Shown here one piece after another: positions 35,748-45,869 of a DNA stretch of 64,000 bases. This stretch comes from Actinomyces oris. Lineage in GTDB: Bacteria; Actinomycetota; Actinomycetes; Actinomycetales; Actinomycetaceae. The first letter of the stretch is position 1. Every line of letters begins with the position of its first letter. The DNA lies in assembly GCF_001937665.1 (NCBI RefSeq), contig NZ_MSKL01000006.1, positions 62,001-126,000 of the forward strand, in the 5' to 3' direction. Position numbers and translations under genes: made by a program. The notes below the pieces were generated by a model. That model did no database searches, was not told the DNA's origin, and was given only the letters and a program-made list of their open reading frames with translations.

Positions 35748-35766
35748 TTCTGAATGGCTTTCAGAA
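35748..35766. promoter_or_regulatory. Palindromic operator for the divergent TetR regulator
   Basis: TTCTGAA-TGGCT-TTCAGAA is a perfect 7-bp inverted repeat with a 5-bp centre, 28 bp upstream of the ABC gene start and 72 bp upstream of the TetR start. Size and position suit a TetR dimer site controlling both genes. Confidence 0.65.
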
Positions 35767-35838
35767 CTCGATAAGGGTCACCTTACTCTTGCTGCTGAAC
35801 CTCGAGCAACCGATCTCAAGGACCACTACGGTGCTGCC

Positions 35839-36675
35839 ATGACACCACCTGCGCTACTGGGCCGACCGACCGGACCGAGACCCGGTTTCTCACGCGATGA
35901 CGTCGTCGACGCCGCGCTCGGGATCGGCATCGCGGACTTCACGCTCACGGCGGTGGCCAAGCGGCTGGGCGTGGCGGTCTCCGGGCTGTACCGCACGATC
36001 TCCTCGCGCGAGGACCTGCTGGCCGCCTGCCTGGAGAGGATCGCCGCCGAGGTCGATGTCCCAGCGGCCGGGAGGCGCTGGCCCGATGCGGTCAGGGCGC
36101 ACGCCGAGGCCATCTGGGGGATGCTGGAGCGCTATCCCGGACTGGCCGGAGTCATCATGGGCGTGCCGTGGGCCCATCAGCTCTTCGCCACTCGGGTGGC
36201 CCATGCATGTCAGGTTCTGGTCGACGGCGGCCTGGAGGCCGAGGAGGCCGGGGTGGTCCTGGACTTCGTCGGCGACACCGTCATCTCCACGCACGCACAG
36301 ATCGAGGTCATGCGCTCCCCCGCCGGTCGCCCCGAGCCGCCTGCGCCATTCCTGGGACACGAACCAGGACAGAGCGCCTCGGACGCCGGGAGGGGTGGCG
36401 CCACGGGGCTGGAGGAGGCGAGTCGGTTCGCGAAGGACAGCAAGGCACCGGCCCTGCCCGAAGCGCTGACACCCAACGAGAGCTGGCTGGACCGAGGCGG
36501 GCTAGACCGCAAGATCGAGATCATTATCCGGGGAGTGGCCGCGGGTCTTGCCCCGAGCGCGACGGATGCCGGAGGGCAGCAAGCCTCAGTGAGCGACGCT
36601 GACGTCCAGCGGCATTCCCGAGTCCGGAGCGAAGTCCATGGGGCTGGGGGCGACGCCGGCTCGCACGGCCGCTGA
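35839..36675 (+). CDS. TetR-family transcriptional regulator
   Basis: This 278-aa protein has an N-terminal HTH (residues about 18-52: [40 protein letters not shown]) and a TetR ligand domain with [20 protein letters not shown]. The last part is long and polar for a TetR ([15 protein letters not shown] ...). The final 30 codons overlap the 3' end of tsaD on the other strand by 90 nt. It is divergent from the double ABC transporter and probably represses it through the palindrome at 35748-35766. ATG 35839 is chosen to precede the HTH; the frame is open upstream. Confidence 0.87.
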   Translation: MTPPALLGRPTGPRPGFSRDDVVDAALGIGIADFTLTAVAKRLGVAVSGLYRTISSREDLLAACLERIAAEVDVPAAGRRWPDAVRAHAEAIWGMLERYPGLAGVIMGVPWAHQLFATRVAHACQVLVDGGLEAEEAGVVLDFVGDTVISTHAQIEVMRSPAGRPEPPAPFLGHEPGQSASDAGRGGATGLEEASRFAKDSKAPALPEALTPNESWLDRGGLDRKIEIIIRGVAAGLAPSATDAGGQQASVSDADVQRHSRVRSEVHGAGGDAGSHGR

Positions 36676-37632
36676 CCCCAGGGCGGCGATCTGGGCGCCG
36701 TTGTCGGTGCAGAAGCGCAGTGGCGGCAGGCGCAGGGTGATGCCGGCCTCCTCGCAGCGCTCGGCGGCCAGGGACCGCAGGCGGGAGTTGGCCGAGTATC
36801 CGCCCCCAACGACAAGCGTGTCGCAGCCGGTGTCCAGGCAGGCCTGGACCGCCTTGGCCGTCAGGGAGTCATTGACGGCCTCCGAGAACGCGGCGCAGAC
36901 GTCGGCAGTGGGCACCTCCTGGCCGGAGTCCTCCAGGGACTCGACGTAGCGGGCCACAGCGGTCTTGAGGCCGGAGAAGGAGAAGTCGTAGCGGTGGCGC
37001 TCCTTGTCCTTGCCCGCGGCCAGACCTCGAGGGAAGCGGATGGCGCTGCGGTCACCCTCCTGAGAGAGCCGGTCCACGTGTGGGCCGCCGGGGTAAGGCA
37101 GGCCGAGGAGCCGGCCGACCTTGTCGAAGGCCTCGCCGGCGGCGTCGTCGAGAGTGCCACCGAGCTCGACGACGTCGGTGGCGACGTCCCGGATGCTCAG
37201 GAGGTTCGAGTGGCCGCCGGAGACGATGAGTCCGACGAAGCGCTCCGGCAGGGGGCCGTCGACCAGCTCATCGACCGCCAGGTGGCCGATGACGTGGTTG
37301 ACGCCGTAGATCGGCCGGTTCAGGCTCGCGGCCAGCGCCTTGGCGGCGGAGATGCCAACGGTCAGGGAGCCGATGAGTCCGGGGCCGGCGCACACGGCGA
37401 CGGCATCGACCTCGCCCAGATCGACACCGGACTTCTCCAGCGCGGCGTCGAGGGTCGGCAGGAAGGACTCCAGGTGGGCGCGTGAGGCGATCTCGGGAAT
37501 GATGCCGCCGAAGCGCGCGTACTGGTCCATGGAGGTGGCGGTGACGTCGGCGAGGAGCTCGCGGCCACGCACAATGGCTACGCCGGTCTCGTCGCAGGTG
37601 GACTCGATACCGAGAATGAGGGGATCGCTCAC
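36586..37632 (-). CDS. tsaD: tRNA N6-adenosine threonylcarbamoyltransferase TsaD
   Basis: This 348-aa enzyme transfers the threonylcarbamoyl group to A37 of ANN-decoding tRNAs (t6A). Kae1/TsaD signatures are [30 protein letters not shown], the metal site in [12 protein letters not shown] (two His), [29 protein letters not shown] and [12 protein letters not shown]. It works with TsaB and TsaE, which are encoded 7-9 kb away in the same orientation, so the usual cluster is split here. Its 3' end overlaps the TetR gene by 90 nt. Confidence 0.97.
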   Translation of the reverse strand: MSDPLILGIESTCDETGVAIVRGRELLADVTATSMDQYARFGGIIPEIASRAHLESFLPTLDAALEKSGVDLGEVDAVAVCAGPGLIGSLTVGISAAKALAASLNRPIYGVNHVIGHLAVDELVDGPLPERFVGLIVSGGHSNLLSIRDVATDVVELGGTLDDAAGEAFDKVGRLLGLPYPGGPHVDRLSQEGDRSAIRFPRGLAAGKDKERHRYDFSFSGLKTAVARYVESLEDSGQEVPTADVCAAFSEAVNDSLTAKAVQACLDTGCDTLVVGGGYSANSRLRSLAAERCEEAGITLRLPPLRFCTDNGAQIAALGSAAVRAGVAPSPMDFAPDSGMPLDVSVAH

Positions 37633-37785
37633 CAGCCCAGCCTATCGCCTACGGAGATGGAGGCAGAACAGCTGCCCACTGATGCTCACTGACGCCCACC
37701 GAGCCGCCACGGCACGGTTCCACTGAGCCCGCGATGGGGATCAACACCCCTGTCTGACATCTGCATCCCCCCTTACGCTCCTGTC

Positions 37786-38808
37786 ATGAACAGGCTCAGG
37801 CAGTACGTTCCTCCCCGTCAGCACGGCCACTCGAGGCGCACCCTGCGCACGTGGAACCGGCGGCCGACGGCCAGGCACTTCATGGCCGTCGCGACTGCGG
37901 CCCTAGCGGTTCTCCCGCTGACTGCGTGCTCCGACGGCGGAGGAAGCGTCATCCGCTCCTGGCTCTTGAAGCAGGACGGTGTTGAGAAGGTCAAGACCTC
38001 CTGCGAGACGTACGCCGAGACCGGGTGTCACGCCATCGCTACGACGACGCTCTCCGAGGACACGGAGCCGGACCAGGCCTGCGCCTTTCTGAACCGGGTA
38101 GCCACCGAGCTTCCCGGCCATGACAAGATCAAGGCGGGTATGGCATATATTGAGCTCACCTGGAAGTACCACAACACCGTCCTTGCATTCACAAAAGTCC
38201 CCATCGACCTCAGCGAAGAGAAGGATTCTTCTAGCTCCAACGACCAGGAACAAGCCCTGGAAAAAGCCTGCGCCTTCATGGAGACAGCAGCAGAGCATTC
38301 GGGCGGGACCGCCGAAAAAATCACCCAGGAATACGAGTCCCTGACAATCGATCGCGGCACCCAGAACTCAATTCCGTCTGATATATCCACTCATCCCATC
38401 CAGGCCAAGGATGGTCAATACCTCAGCGCGGAGGACAGTTTTACGATCGGCGACTGGTCCATCCGCACCAGCACGAGCAGAGAGGAAACAACGGAGACGC
38501 TACCCACCTCGTTGATCTCAGACATCGTCAACCTCCCCATTCCCGAGGTGAAGGAACCCAGGATCGTCATCACTGCCAATACTCTCATCTCGGACGAGAA
38601 AGAGGGATTCCGGGCGCTCGTCGGAGGCCTTGGCCCCGACAACCCCGATGGCCCCAGCCAGGACACCACGGACTCCCTCCTGTCAACGATCAAGAAGTAC
38701 CCCAGCGTCTCCAGAGTCAGTCTTTGCACCGAATACCCCAAGAACAGTGCCCAGCACTGCAAGGAGTACGCTCTGAAGAACGGAGAGTTCGTCGAGGCCT
38801 CCAGCTAG
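37786..38808 (+). CDS. Putative lipoprotein of unknown function, 340 aa
   Basis: Not recognised. A long Arg-rich N-terminus (RRTLRTWNRRPTARH) precedes a hydrophobic segment and a lipobox (AVLPLTACS, with Cys48 as the modified residue). ATG 37882 would give a shorter, more usual signal peptide. The mature part is acidic and Ser/Thr-rich with several Cys (SCETYAETGC, LCTEYPKNSAQHC), suggesting disulfides outside the cell. From about 38,100 to 38,750 the DNA is clearly richer in A/T than its neighbours, with AAA, GAA, ATC and TCA codons, which may mean transfer or relaxed selection. It lies between tsaD and a HAD gene. Confidence 0.75.
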   Translation: MNRLRQYVPPRQHGHSRRTLRTWNRRPTARHFMAVATAALAVLPLTACSDGGGSVIRSWLLKQDGVEKVKTSCETYAETGCHAIATTTLSEDTEPDQACAFLNRVATELPGHDKIKAGMAYIELTWKYHNTVLAFTKVPIDLSEEKDSSSSNDQEQALEKACAFMETAAEHSGGTAEKITQEYESLTIDRGTQNSIPSDISTHPIQAKDGQYLSAEDSFTIGDWSIRTSTSREETTETLPTSLISDIVNLPIPEVKEPRIVITANTLISDEKEGFRALVGGLGPDNPDGPSQDTTDSLLSTIKKYPSVSRVSLCTEYPKNSAQHCKEYALKNGEFVEASS

Positions 38809-38826
38809 ACATGACGGCGCAGGCAT

Positions 38827-39435
38827 GTGCACGTGGATGGCACCCTGGTGGACTCCTCGGCGGTCGTGGAGTCGATGTGGGACTCCTTCGCCCGTGATTA
38901 CGGCATGAGTGAGCGCTTCGATGAGATCATGGCCTACTCCCCCGGCCGCACCGGCCTCGACACGATCCGTCGGTTCCTGCCGGAGCTGACAGCCGAGGAG
39001 CAGGATGCCATCCACAAGCGCTTCGCTCGTGAGGAGATCGTGCTCACCGCTGGACGGATGACGGAGATTCTCGGCGCCGCAGCTTTCATGACTGCCTTGA
39101 TCGACGCCGGCATTCCACTGGCCCTGGTGACCTCCGCGCCGATCGAGCTCATGCGGGCGCGCATGGAGGAGGCCGGTGTCCCCATTCCCCCTGTGGTCGT
39201 CTCCGCCGACGACATCGACCGAGGAAAGCCCGATCCTGCCCCCTACCTCAAGGCCGCCGAGCTCCTGGACGTACCGATCTCCTCCTGCCTGGTGCTGGAG
39301 GATGCCGCCTCCGGCTACACCGCCGCCCGGCGCGCCGGTGCACAGGTCCTTCTTGTGGGCGACGGTGTTCCCGAGGCCGACTCGAATGTCCCCCGGATCG
39401 CGGACTTCGCCGGGATCACCTTCACCGTCCACTAG
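38827..39435 (+). CDS. HAD-superfamily phosphatase relative with damaged N-terminus
   Basis: The fold is recognisable from VDGTLVDSS, a capped helical region, LALVTSAPIELMRARME (motif II), KPDPAPYLKAAELLDV (motif III Lys) and CLVLEDAASGYTAARRAGA (motif IV). The protein begins only one residue before the DxD motif, which reads HVDGT. The first Asp, the catalytic nucleophile, is His. The nearest ATG (38811, right after the lipoprotein stop) is out of frame. So the N-terminal strand appears lost through a small change, and the product, if made from GTG 38827, is probably not an active phosphatase. The rest (about 200 aa) is intact. An assembly error is another explanation. Confidence 0.7.
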   Translation: MHVDGTLVDSSAVVESMWDSFARDYGMSERFDEIMAYSPGRTGLDTIRRFLPELTAEEQDAIHKRFAREEIVLTAGRMTEILGAAAFMTALIDAGIPLALVTSAPIELMRARMEEAGVPIPPVVVSADDIDRGKPDPAPYLKAAELLDVPISSCLVLEDAASGYTAARRAGAQVLLVGDGVPEADSNVPRIADFAGITFTVH

Positions 39436-39436
39436 C

Positions 39437-39506
39437 ACCGAGCCGGGTACTTCTCGCGCAGCCCGACAGAAATACTGTTGGGGCCGCGAGAAGTACCCGG
39501 CTCGGT
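39437..39506. repeat. 70-nt palindromic element, probable bidirectional terminator
   Basis: Two perfect 22-base arms (39437-39458 and 39485-39506) flank a 26-nt centre that itself can pair (CCC.ACAG with CTGT.GGG). The whole element folds into a hairpin of about 30 bp. It lies just after the HAD stop and 19 bp before the sdhB stop. It ends transcription from both sides or is a mobile palindromic repeat that settled there. Confidence 0.8.
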
Positions 39507-39525
39507 ATTGAGTGAGGCAGGGAGG

Positions 39526-40292
39526 TCAGTGGGCGTGCTGGCCCTTCCACACAGCGTGGCCGAGATCCCGGTTGAGGCGCGAGATGACCTCGAGCGGAAC
39601 CGACTTGGGGCACACGGCCGCACACTCTCCGATGTTCGTGCAGCCGCCGAAGCCCTCGTCGTCGTGCTGGTTGAGCATGCTCACCACGCGAGCGAGGCGC
39701 TCGGGCTGGCCCTGCGGCAGCAGGCCCAGGTGCGAGATCTTCGCACCGGTGAACAGCATGGCCGAGGCGTTGGGGCAGGCCGCCACGCAGGCGCCGCAGC
39801 CGATGCAGGCGGCAGCCTCGAAGGCTGCGTCGGCCTTCTCCTTCTGCACGGGCACCGAGTGGGCCTCCGGGGCCCCACCGGTGTTGACCGAGATGTAGCC
39901 ACCGGCCTGGACGATGCGGTCCAGGGCGGAGCGGTCCACGATGAGGTCACGCAGCACCGGGAAGCCGGTGGAGCGCCACGGTTCGATCGTGATGGTGGAG
40001 CCGTCCTTGAAGGAGGGGTCCTCCGCCAGGTGGCGCATGTGCAGCTGGCAGGTGGTCGAGCGGATGGGCCCGTGGGCCTGCCCGTTGATGACCACACCGC
40101 ACTGACCGCAGATGCCCTCGCGGCAGTCGGAGTCGAAGGCCACCGGCTCCTTGCCCTCGGCGAAGAGCTGCTCGTTGAGCAGGTCGAGGACCTCGAGGAA
40201 GCTCATGTGCTCCTCGATCCCGCTCATGGCGTACTCCTCGAAGTGGCCCTTCGAGTCCTTGTTCTTCTGGCGCCAGATCTTGAGCTTGATGT

Positions 40293-40296
<4 letters not shown>
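39526..40296 (-). CDS. sdhB: Succinate dehydrogenase/fumarate reductase iron-sulfur subunit
   Basis: This 256-aa subunit carries electrons between flavin and quinone. Cysteine motifs are in the usual order: [10 protein letters not shown] for the [2Fe-2S] cluster, [12 protein letters not shown] for the [4Fe-4S], and [12 protein letters not shown] for the [3Fe-4S] cluster. GTG 40296 overlaps the sdhA stop (GTGA) and lies behind GGAG. It is the last gene of sdhCAB and ends at the 70-nt hairpin. The enzyme is membrane-bound on the cytoplasmic side. In a fermenting actinomycete it may run as fumarate reductase. Confidence 0.96.
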
Positions 40297-42293
<1,997 letters not shown>

Positions 42294-42305
42294 AGTCGTT
42301 CACTC

Positions 42306-43118
42306 TCAGTGGGTCGCCGCAGCACACTCGGCGAAGTGCTCGGCGGAGGAGCCGATCGCGTCACAGAACTGCGGGTAGTAGTCGCCAGTGGCCATGGGGG
42401 CATCGACATAGCCGAAGAGGATCGCCGTCGGAACAGCCATGAAGGCGGCGAACAGCGCGAAGGCCAGCACGAAGGCGATCAGTCGGATGAAGGGGATGGT
42501 GTTTCCTCGCACCGCACCCAGCGTCTGCAGGGCGGACCACACGCCGTGCCACACGTGCAGGCACAGGGCGGCCAGCGCGACCGCGTAGATGAGCCACACC
42601 CACCACAGCTGGAAGCCGTAGTACATGTTGAGGTAGGCCCGTCCGTGCACGTACTTCCCTCCCGGCGTCAGTGACAGGGTGGTGTACTGCAGGATGTGCC
42701 AGATGATGAACAGCAGGAGGATGACACCGCCCCAGCGCATGGTGCGCATGGCGTAGCGGGAGGCGAAGTACTCGGCGCCGGGCTTCTTGACGGCGTACTT
42801 GTCATTACCGCGGGCCCGCTTGTTGCGCACCCACAGGTGGAAGGCGCTGCCGGCGTGAGCCAGGAGGCAGGCCATGAGAGCCAGGCGGAGGATCCACAGG
42901 ACACCGCCGTAAGGCAGGATCGGCACCAGCAGTGCTCGCAGGAACACGGCGTAGTGATCGTAGGCGACCTCACCCTCGAAGTAGTGCAGGTTGCCGTAGG
43001 CGTGGAAGAGGACGAAGAACAGGAACACCAGTCCCGAGATCGCCATCATGCGCTTCATGAAGACGGTCGTGGAGAAGGCGGTCCGCCTCTTCAGGGAAGG
43101 AGCAGATGTTTTGGCCAC
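42306..43118 (-). CDS. sdhC: Succinate dehydrogenase cytochrome b subunit (five-helix)
   Basis: This 270-aa single membrane anchor has five helices with well placed histidines: VFLFFVLFHAYGNLHYF, LMACLLAHAGSAFHLWV, VILLLFIIWHILQYTTL and ALAALCLHVWHGVWSALQ. These are typical of the type B complex II that holds two hemes. The GTG start at 43118 has no clear ribosome binding site, and TAGCCT lies 5-11 nt upstream, so a leaderless transcript is possible. It is the first gene of sdhCAB. No further subunit gene is seen, which fits a one-anchor complex. Confidence 0.94.
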   Translation of the reverse strand: MAKTSAPSLKRRTAFSTTVFMKRMMAISGLVFLFFVLFHAYGNLHYFEGEVAYDHYAVFLRALLVPILPYGGVLWILRLALMACLLAHAGSAFHLWVRNKRARGNDKYAVKKPGAEYFASRYAMRTMRWGGVILLLFIIWHILQYTTLSLTPGGKYVHGRAYLNMYYGFQLWWVWLIYAVALAALCLHVWHGVWSALQTLGAVRGNTIPFIRLIAFVLAFALFAAFMAVPTAILFGYVDAPMATGDYYPQFCDAIGSSAEHFAECAAATH

Positions 43119-43446
43119 AGCAGAAGGCTAGCCGGGCACGAGGTCCCGTAGGTCCCATCTGGGCCCCTACCAGTACAGTTAGCGCTGCGATCCGCAGAAT
43201 CATGGGATTCTCTCCGAATCTCGGTTCCTCATTCAACGCCGCGGAATATGTTGAGACTGTCACCCGAAGCCACCTTTTCGTCACAGGGGCGTCAGACAAA
43301 TCTGTGAAGTCGCCGACACTCGCCGCTCCCTCTCCATGGACCGTGTTTATTTCCGGCCGATACGGCACCTATCTGCTTCTTCGATCCCGGCGCAATCCGG
43401 CCAGTCGGGCACCATGGCGTGAACCCGGAAAAGCTGCCCCTCAGGC
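43119..43446. other. 328-bp intergenic region between sdhC and rimI
   Basis: No convincing gene. It holds the upstream region of sdhCAB and the 3' flank of rimI. Base composition is more mixed than nearby. I see TTGTCTGACG on the minus strand near 43,290 and scattered TACTG-like hexamers, but no clear promoter pair or terminator hairpin for rimI. Confidence 0.4.
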
Positions 43447-44034
43447 TCACACCGGGCTCGACTCACCGACCTCTGCCCCTACCGGCCCCGGGCGCGGGCG
43501 CAGTGTCAACCGCATGACCACGGCGTCCTCAGGCGGAGCCTGGTAGTAGCGACGGCGCCGGCCGATGGGGACGAACCCGTGCCTGGCGTAGAGCCGCTGG
43601 GCGGCCTCGTTGGACTGGCGCACCTCCAGCAGGACATCAAGGCAGCTCATCCCTCGGGCGGTGGAGATGAGCTCGCTGAGCATGAGGGAGGCGATCCCCC
43701 GTCCGCGCGCGGACGGGACGGTGGCGATGGTCAACAGGTCCGCGCTGGACAGGCCGCCGGCGTGGTAGAGACCGGCGTAGCCCAGGAGCCGCGACCCATT
43801 CAGTCCGCCTCCGGCGTCATGATCCGCGGCGTCATCGGCATCATCAGACTCGACGACGACGTAGCGGCGGTCCGCCCGAGGCCCGCGGGAGGCCTTCAGC
43901 TCGGCTGCCAGCAGGTCGCGGCTCCAGGCCTCGGCCCCGAACAGCTCGCTCTCGAGGCGGGCGATGGTCTCCAGGTCCCCCGCTGCCATCTCCCGCAATC
44001 CGGGGGCCCGGCCCCTTGCCTTTACCTCAGGCAT
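43447..44034 (-). CDS. rimI: Ribosomal protein S18-alanine N-acetyltransferase RimI-like
   Basis: This 195-aa GNAT acetyltransferase contains the acetyl-CoA binding segment ATVPSARGRGIASLMLSEL and the RimI-like C-terminus LEVRQSNEAAQRLYARHGF followed by RRRRYY. It has an insert of about 15 Asp/Gly-rich residues (DDADDAADHDAGGG) between the early strands. Its place directly downstream of tsaB (29 nt) is the conserved RimI position. RimI acetylates the N-terminus of S18. It is the last gene of the nnr-alr-tsaE-tsaB string. Confidence 0.92.
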   Translation of the reverse strand: MPEVKARGRAPGLREMAAGDLETIARLESELFGAEAWSRDLLAAELKASRGPRADRRYVVVESDDADDAADHDAGGGLNGSRLLGYAGLYHAGGLSSADLLTIATVPSARGRGIASLMLSELISTARGMSCLDVLLEVRQSNEAAQRLYARHGFVPIGRRRRYYQAPPEDAVVMRLTLRPRPGPVGAEVGESSPV

Positions 44035-44063
44035 CTCAGTCGCCTTCGTGGTCAGCCCCGGGG

Positions 44064-44810
44064 TCAGCGCACGCGCTTGCGCGCGGCGGGCATCTGCACG
44101 TCGGCGTGGCGCAGGTAGAGCGGCTGCGTGCTCAGCTCCTCGCCGCGCTCGAGGCGGGCCAGGGCGATGCGCACCTGGGTCAGGGCGTCACCGGAGACGG
44201 GGGCCAGGGCCTCGTGGCAGGAGGCCGCCTCCGCCAGCTCGGGGTAGAGGGCGGCGCCGGAACCGGCCACGACGTCGATGGTGTCGACTCCGCCGCCCTG
44301 CCCCAGTGTCTGCTCGGCGACCTGAGCCGGGGGGCAGACGCTGATCTCGGTCAGGCGGGTGACGTCGTCGGGCCCGTTGGCGCGGAAGAGTGCCGCATAG
44401 ACCTCGCGTCTACGGGCATCGGTGGCGACCAGGACGACAGGTTCCTTCCACCCCTCGGGGGCTCCGAGTCCGTCGAGGGCGAGGCGGGCGACGGCGTCGA
44501 GACTGGAGACTCCGTGAACGGGGACGCCCCGGGTGCGTCCGATGACCCCGGCCGTCACCAGTCCGGCCCGCAGCCCGGTGAAGGGGGCTGGACCGGTGGC
44601 GGCGACCACGGCGTCCAGCGGGCGCTCGGCCACCTCGGGGGCCGACAGGGCCTGAGAGAGCATCTGTCCCAGGGACTCGGCGTGACGGCGGGTATCGGCC
44701 TGTTCGTCCTGGCTCAGTACCTGCAGGGCGCGTGCGCCGGCGGCCGTGGGAGCGGCGTCGACGACCGCGAGCTGTGTCCCCAGGGAGGAGTCGATGGAGA
44801 GGATTCGCAC
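44064..44810 (-). CDS. tsaB: t6A biosynthesis protein TsaB
   Basis: This 248-aa ASKHA-fold protein is the partner of TsaD. It begins MRILSIDSSLGTQLAVVD and has the motifs ESLGQMLSQAL and TGPAPFTGLRAGLVTAGVIG, typical of TsaB. TsaB lacks catalysis and builds the TsaBDE complex. The GTG start at 44810 lies 9 nt after the upstream membrane protein gene. The C-terminal half (about 150-248) is less conserved, as usual in this family. tsaD is 6.4 kb away. Confidence 0.95.
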   Translation of the reverse strand: MRILSIDSSLGTQLAVVDAAPTAAGARALQVLSQDEQADTRRHAESLGQMLSQALSAPEVAERPLDAVVAATGPAPFTGLRAGLVTAGVIGRTRGVPVHGVSSLDAVARLALDGLGAPEGWKEPVVLVATDARRREVYAALFRANGPDDVTRLTEISVCPPAQVAEQTLGQGGGVDTIDVVAGSGAALYPELAEAASCHEALAPVSGDALTQVRIALARLERGEELSTQPLYLRHADVQMPAARKRVR

Positions 44811-44819
44811 CGGACCAGC

Positions 44820-45869
44820 CTATGCCCTCGGGTCTCGCGGTGAGTTGATGCGGCTCTCGGGGATCGTGTCCCCCAGGGTCTCGCCGGCGGTCGCATCGGC
44901 ATCGCCCTCGCCCTCGTCCCCGAGAAGGGACAGGTCGATGGCAGCGCGGGGGATGCCCCGCCGCACTGCGGCGCCCTGAGTGTCGGACTCGTCCCGGCAG
45001 CGCCGGTCGGCGCGCTCGGCCATGTCGGCGCGGTTGCGGGCCTGACGCAGGGGGGCGGTCACCTTGCGCTCGTGACGGACCGTGATGATGACGGTGACGA
45101 GCCCGACGACGACGACCGCCAGGACCGGCCCCCAGATCGCCCAGCCGCCCGTGGTGGAGCGCTCCTCGCTCTGACCGGCGGAGGTCTTGGGCTTGGAACC
45201 GGCGCGTTCACGCAGGATCTCTCCATAGGCACGGAGCTCGATGGGGCCGGCCAGGCGCCGGGTGGCGGCCTCCCCCATCGCCGTCACCGTGGTGCCGCGC
45301 AGCGAGTACCAGGCGTTGGCGTTGCGGTCGTGGACGAGGTGGGCCTCACCCATCTGGTCGACGTCGGTGGCCAGGTCGTCGTCGAACACTGGGGTGCAGG
45401 TGGCGTGCCCCTTGTCATGGACCACTTCGAGAAGACCGACTGGCTTGCCGCCGGCGGAGACGGTCGCGGCCCAGTCGCCGGTGTCGACGGGTTGCGCGGA
45501 GGGCTGGGAGCCGTTGAGGAATCCGGATGCCCAGGTGTAGACGCTCCGCGGCTCACCCACCGTGATCTCGCCCTGCTCGCCGGTGCTCTGACGCACCTGC
45601 GCGACGCACTCGCTCTCCATGAGTGCCTTGGCCTCGTCACGTGACTCGGCGTCGGTTGAGACACCCGTGAGGCCGCCGGCGGACGTGATCGGCGAGAGGT
45701 GGGGACTGGTATCGGCAACGGCCCGGGCCTCCCCCAGGGTCAGGAGGCAGACGCTCAGAAGCGTCGCCGCCAGCGCGGGAAGGATGAGGCCTCTGGGGCC
45801 CTGGGAGCGTCGGGACGGCCGGATGGGGATGGCGTTGCGGACCGGAGCCACGGTGGTGGGAGTGTTCAC
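44820..45869 (-). CDS. Putative secreted, membrane-anchored protein, 349 aa
   Basis: I do not recognise a family. A signal-like segment (LILPALAATLLSVCLLTLG, after RRSQGPRG) is followed by an extracytoplasmic domain of about 200 residues with two Cys (ESECVAQVRQ, HATCTPVF). Then come a membrane helix near residues 243-262 (GPVLAVVVVGLVTVIITV) and a cytoplasmic tail with KVTAPLRQARNRADMAERA. This is a type I membrane layout. Its GTG start overlaps the tsaE stop (45866-45869) and its stop is 9 nt from tsaB, so it is embedded in the t6A gene string and translationally coupled to tsaE. Confidence 0.82.
   Translation of the reverse strand: MNTPTTVAPVRNAIPIRPSRRSQGPRGLILPALAATLLSVCLLTLGEARAVADTSPHLSPITSAGGLTGVSTDAESRDEAKALMESECVAQVRQSTGEQGEITVGEPRSVYTWASGFLNGSQPSAQPVDTGDWAATVSAGGKPVGLLEVVHDKGHATCTPVFDDDLATDVDQMGEAHLVHDRNANAWYSLRGTTVTAMGEAATRRLAGPIELRAYGEILRERAGSKPKTSAGQSEERSTTGGWAIWGPVLAVVVVGLVTVIITVRHERKVTAPLRQARNRADMAERADRRCRDESDTQGAAVRRGIPRAAIDLSLLGDEGEGDADATAGETLGDTIPESRINSPRDPRA

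Noticed and set aside
38827-39435. Reading the HAD gene as a normal active phosphatase
   Set aside because: The DxD nucleophile is absent in the only open frame, so the entry is reported with a damaged N-terminus.
43106-43546. Plus-strand frame of 146 codons between sdhC and rimI
   Set aside because: No ribosome binding site and no domain; it overlaps the 3' end of rimI and the 5' end of sdhC on the other strand. Treated as intergenic.
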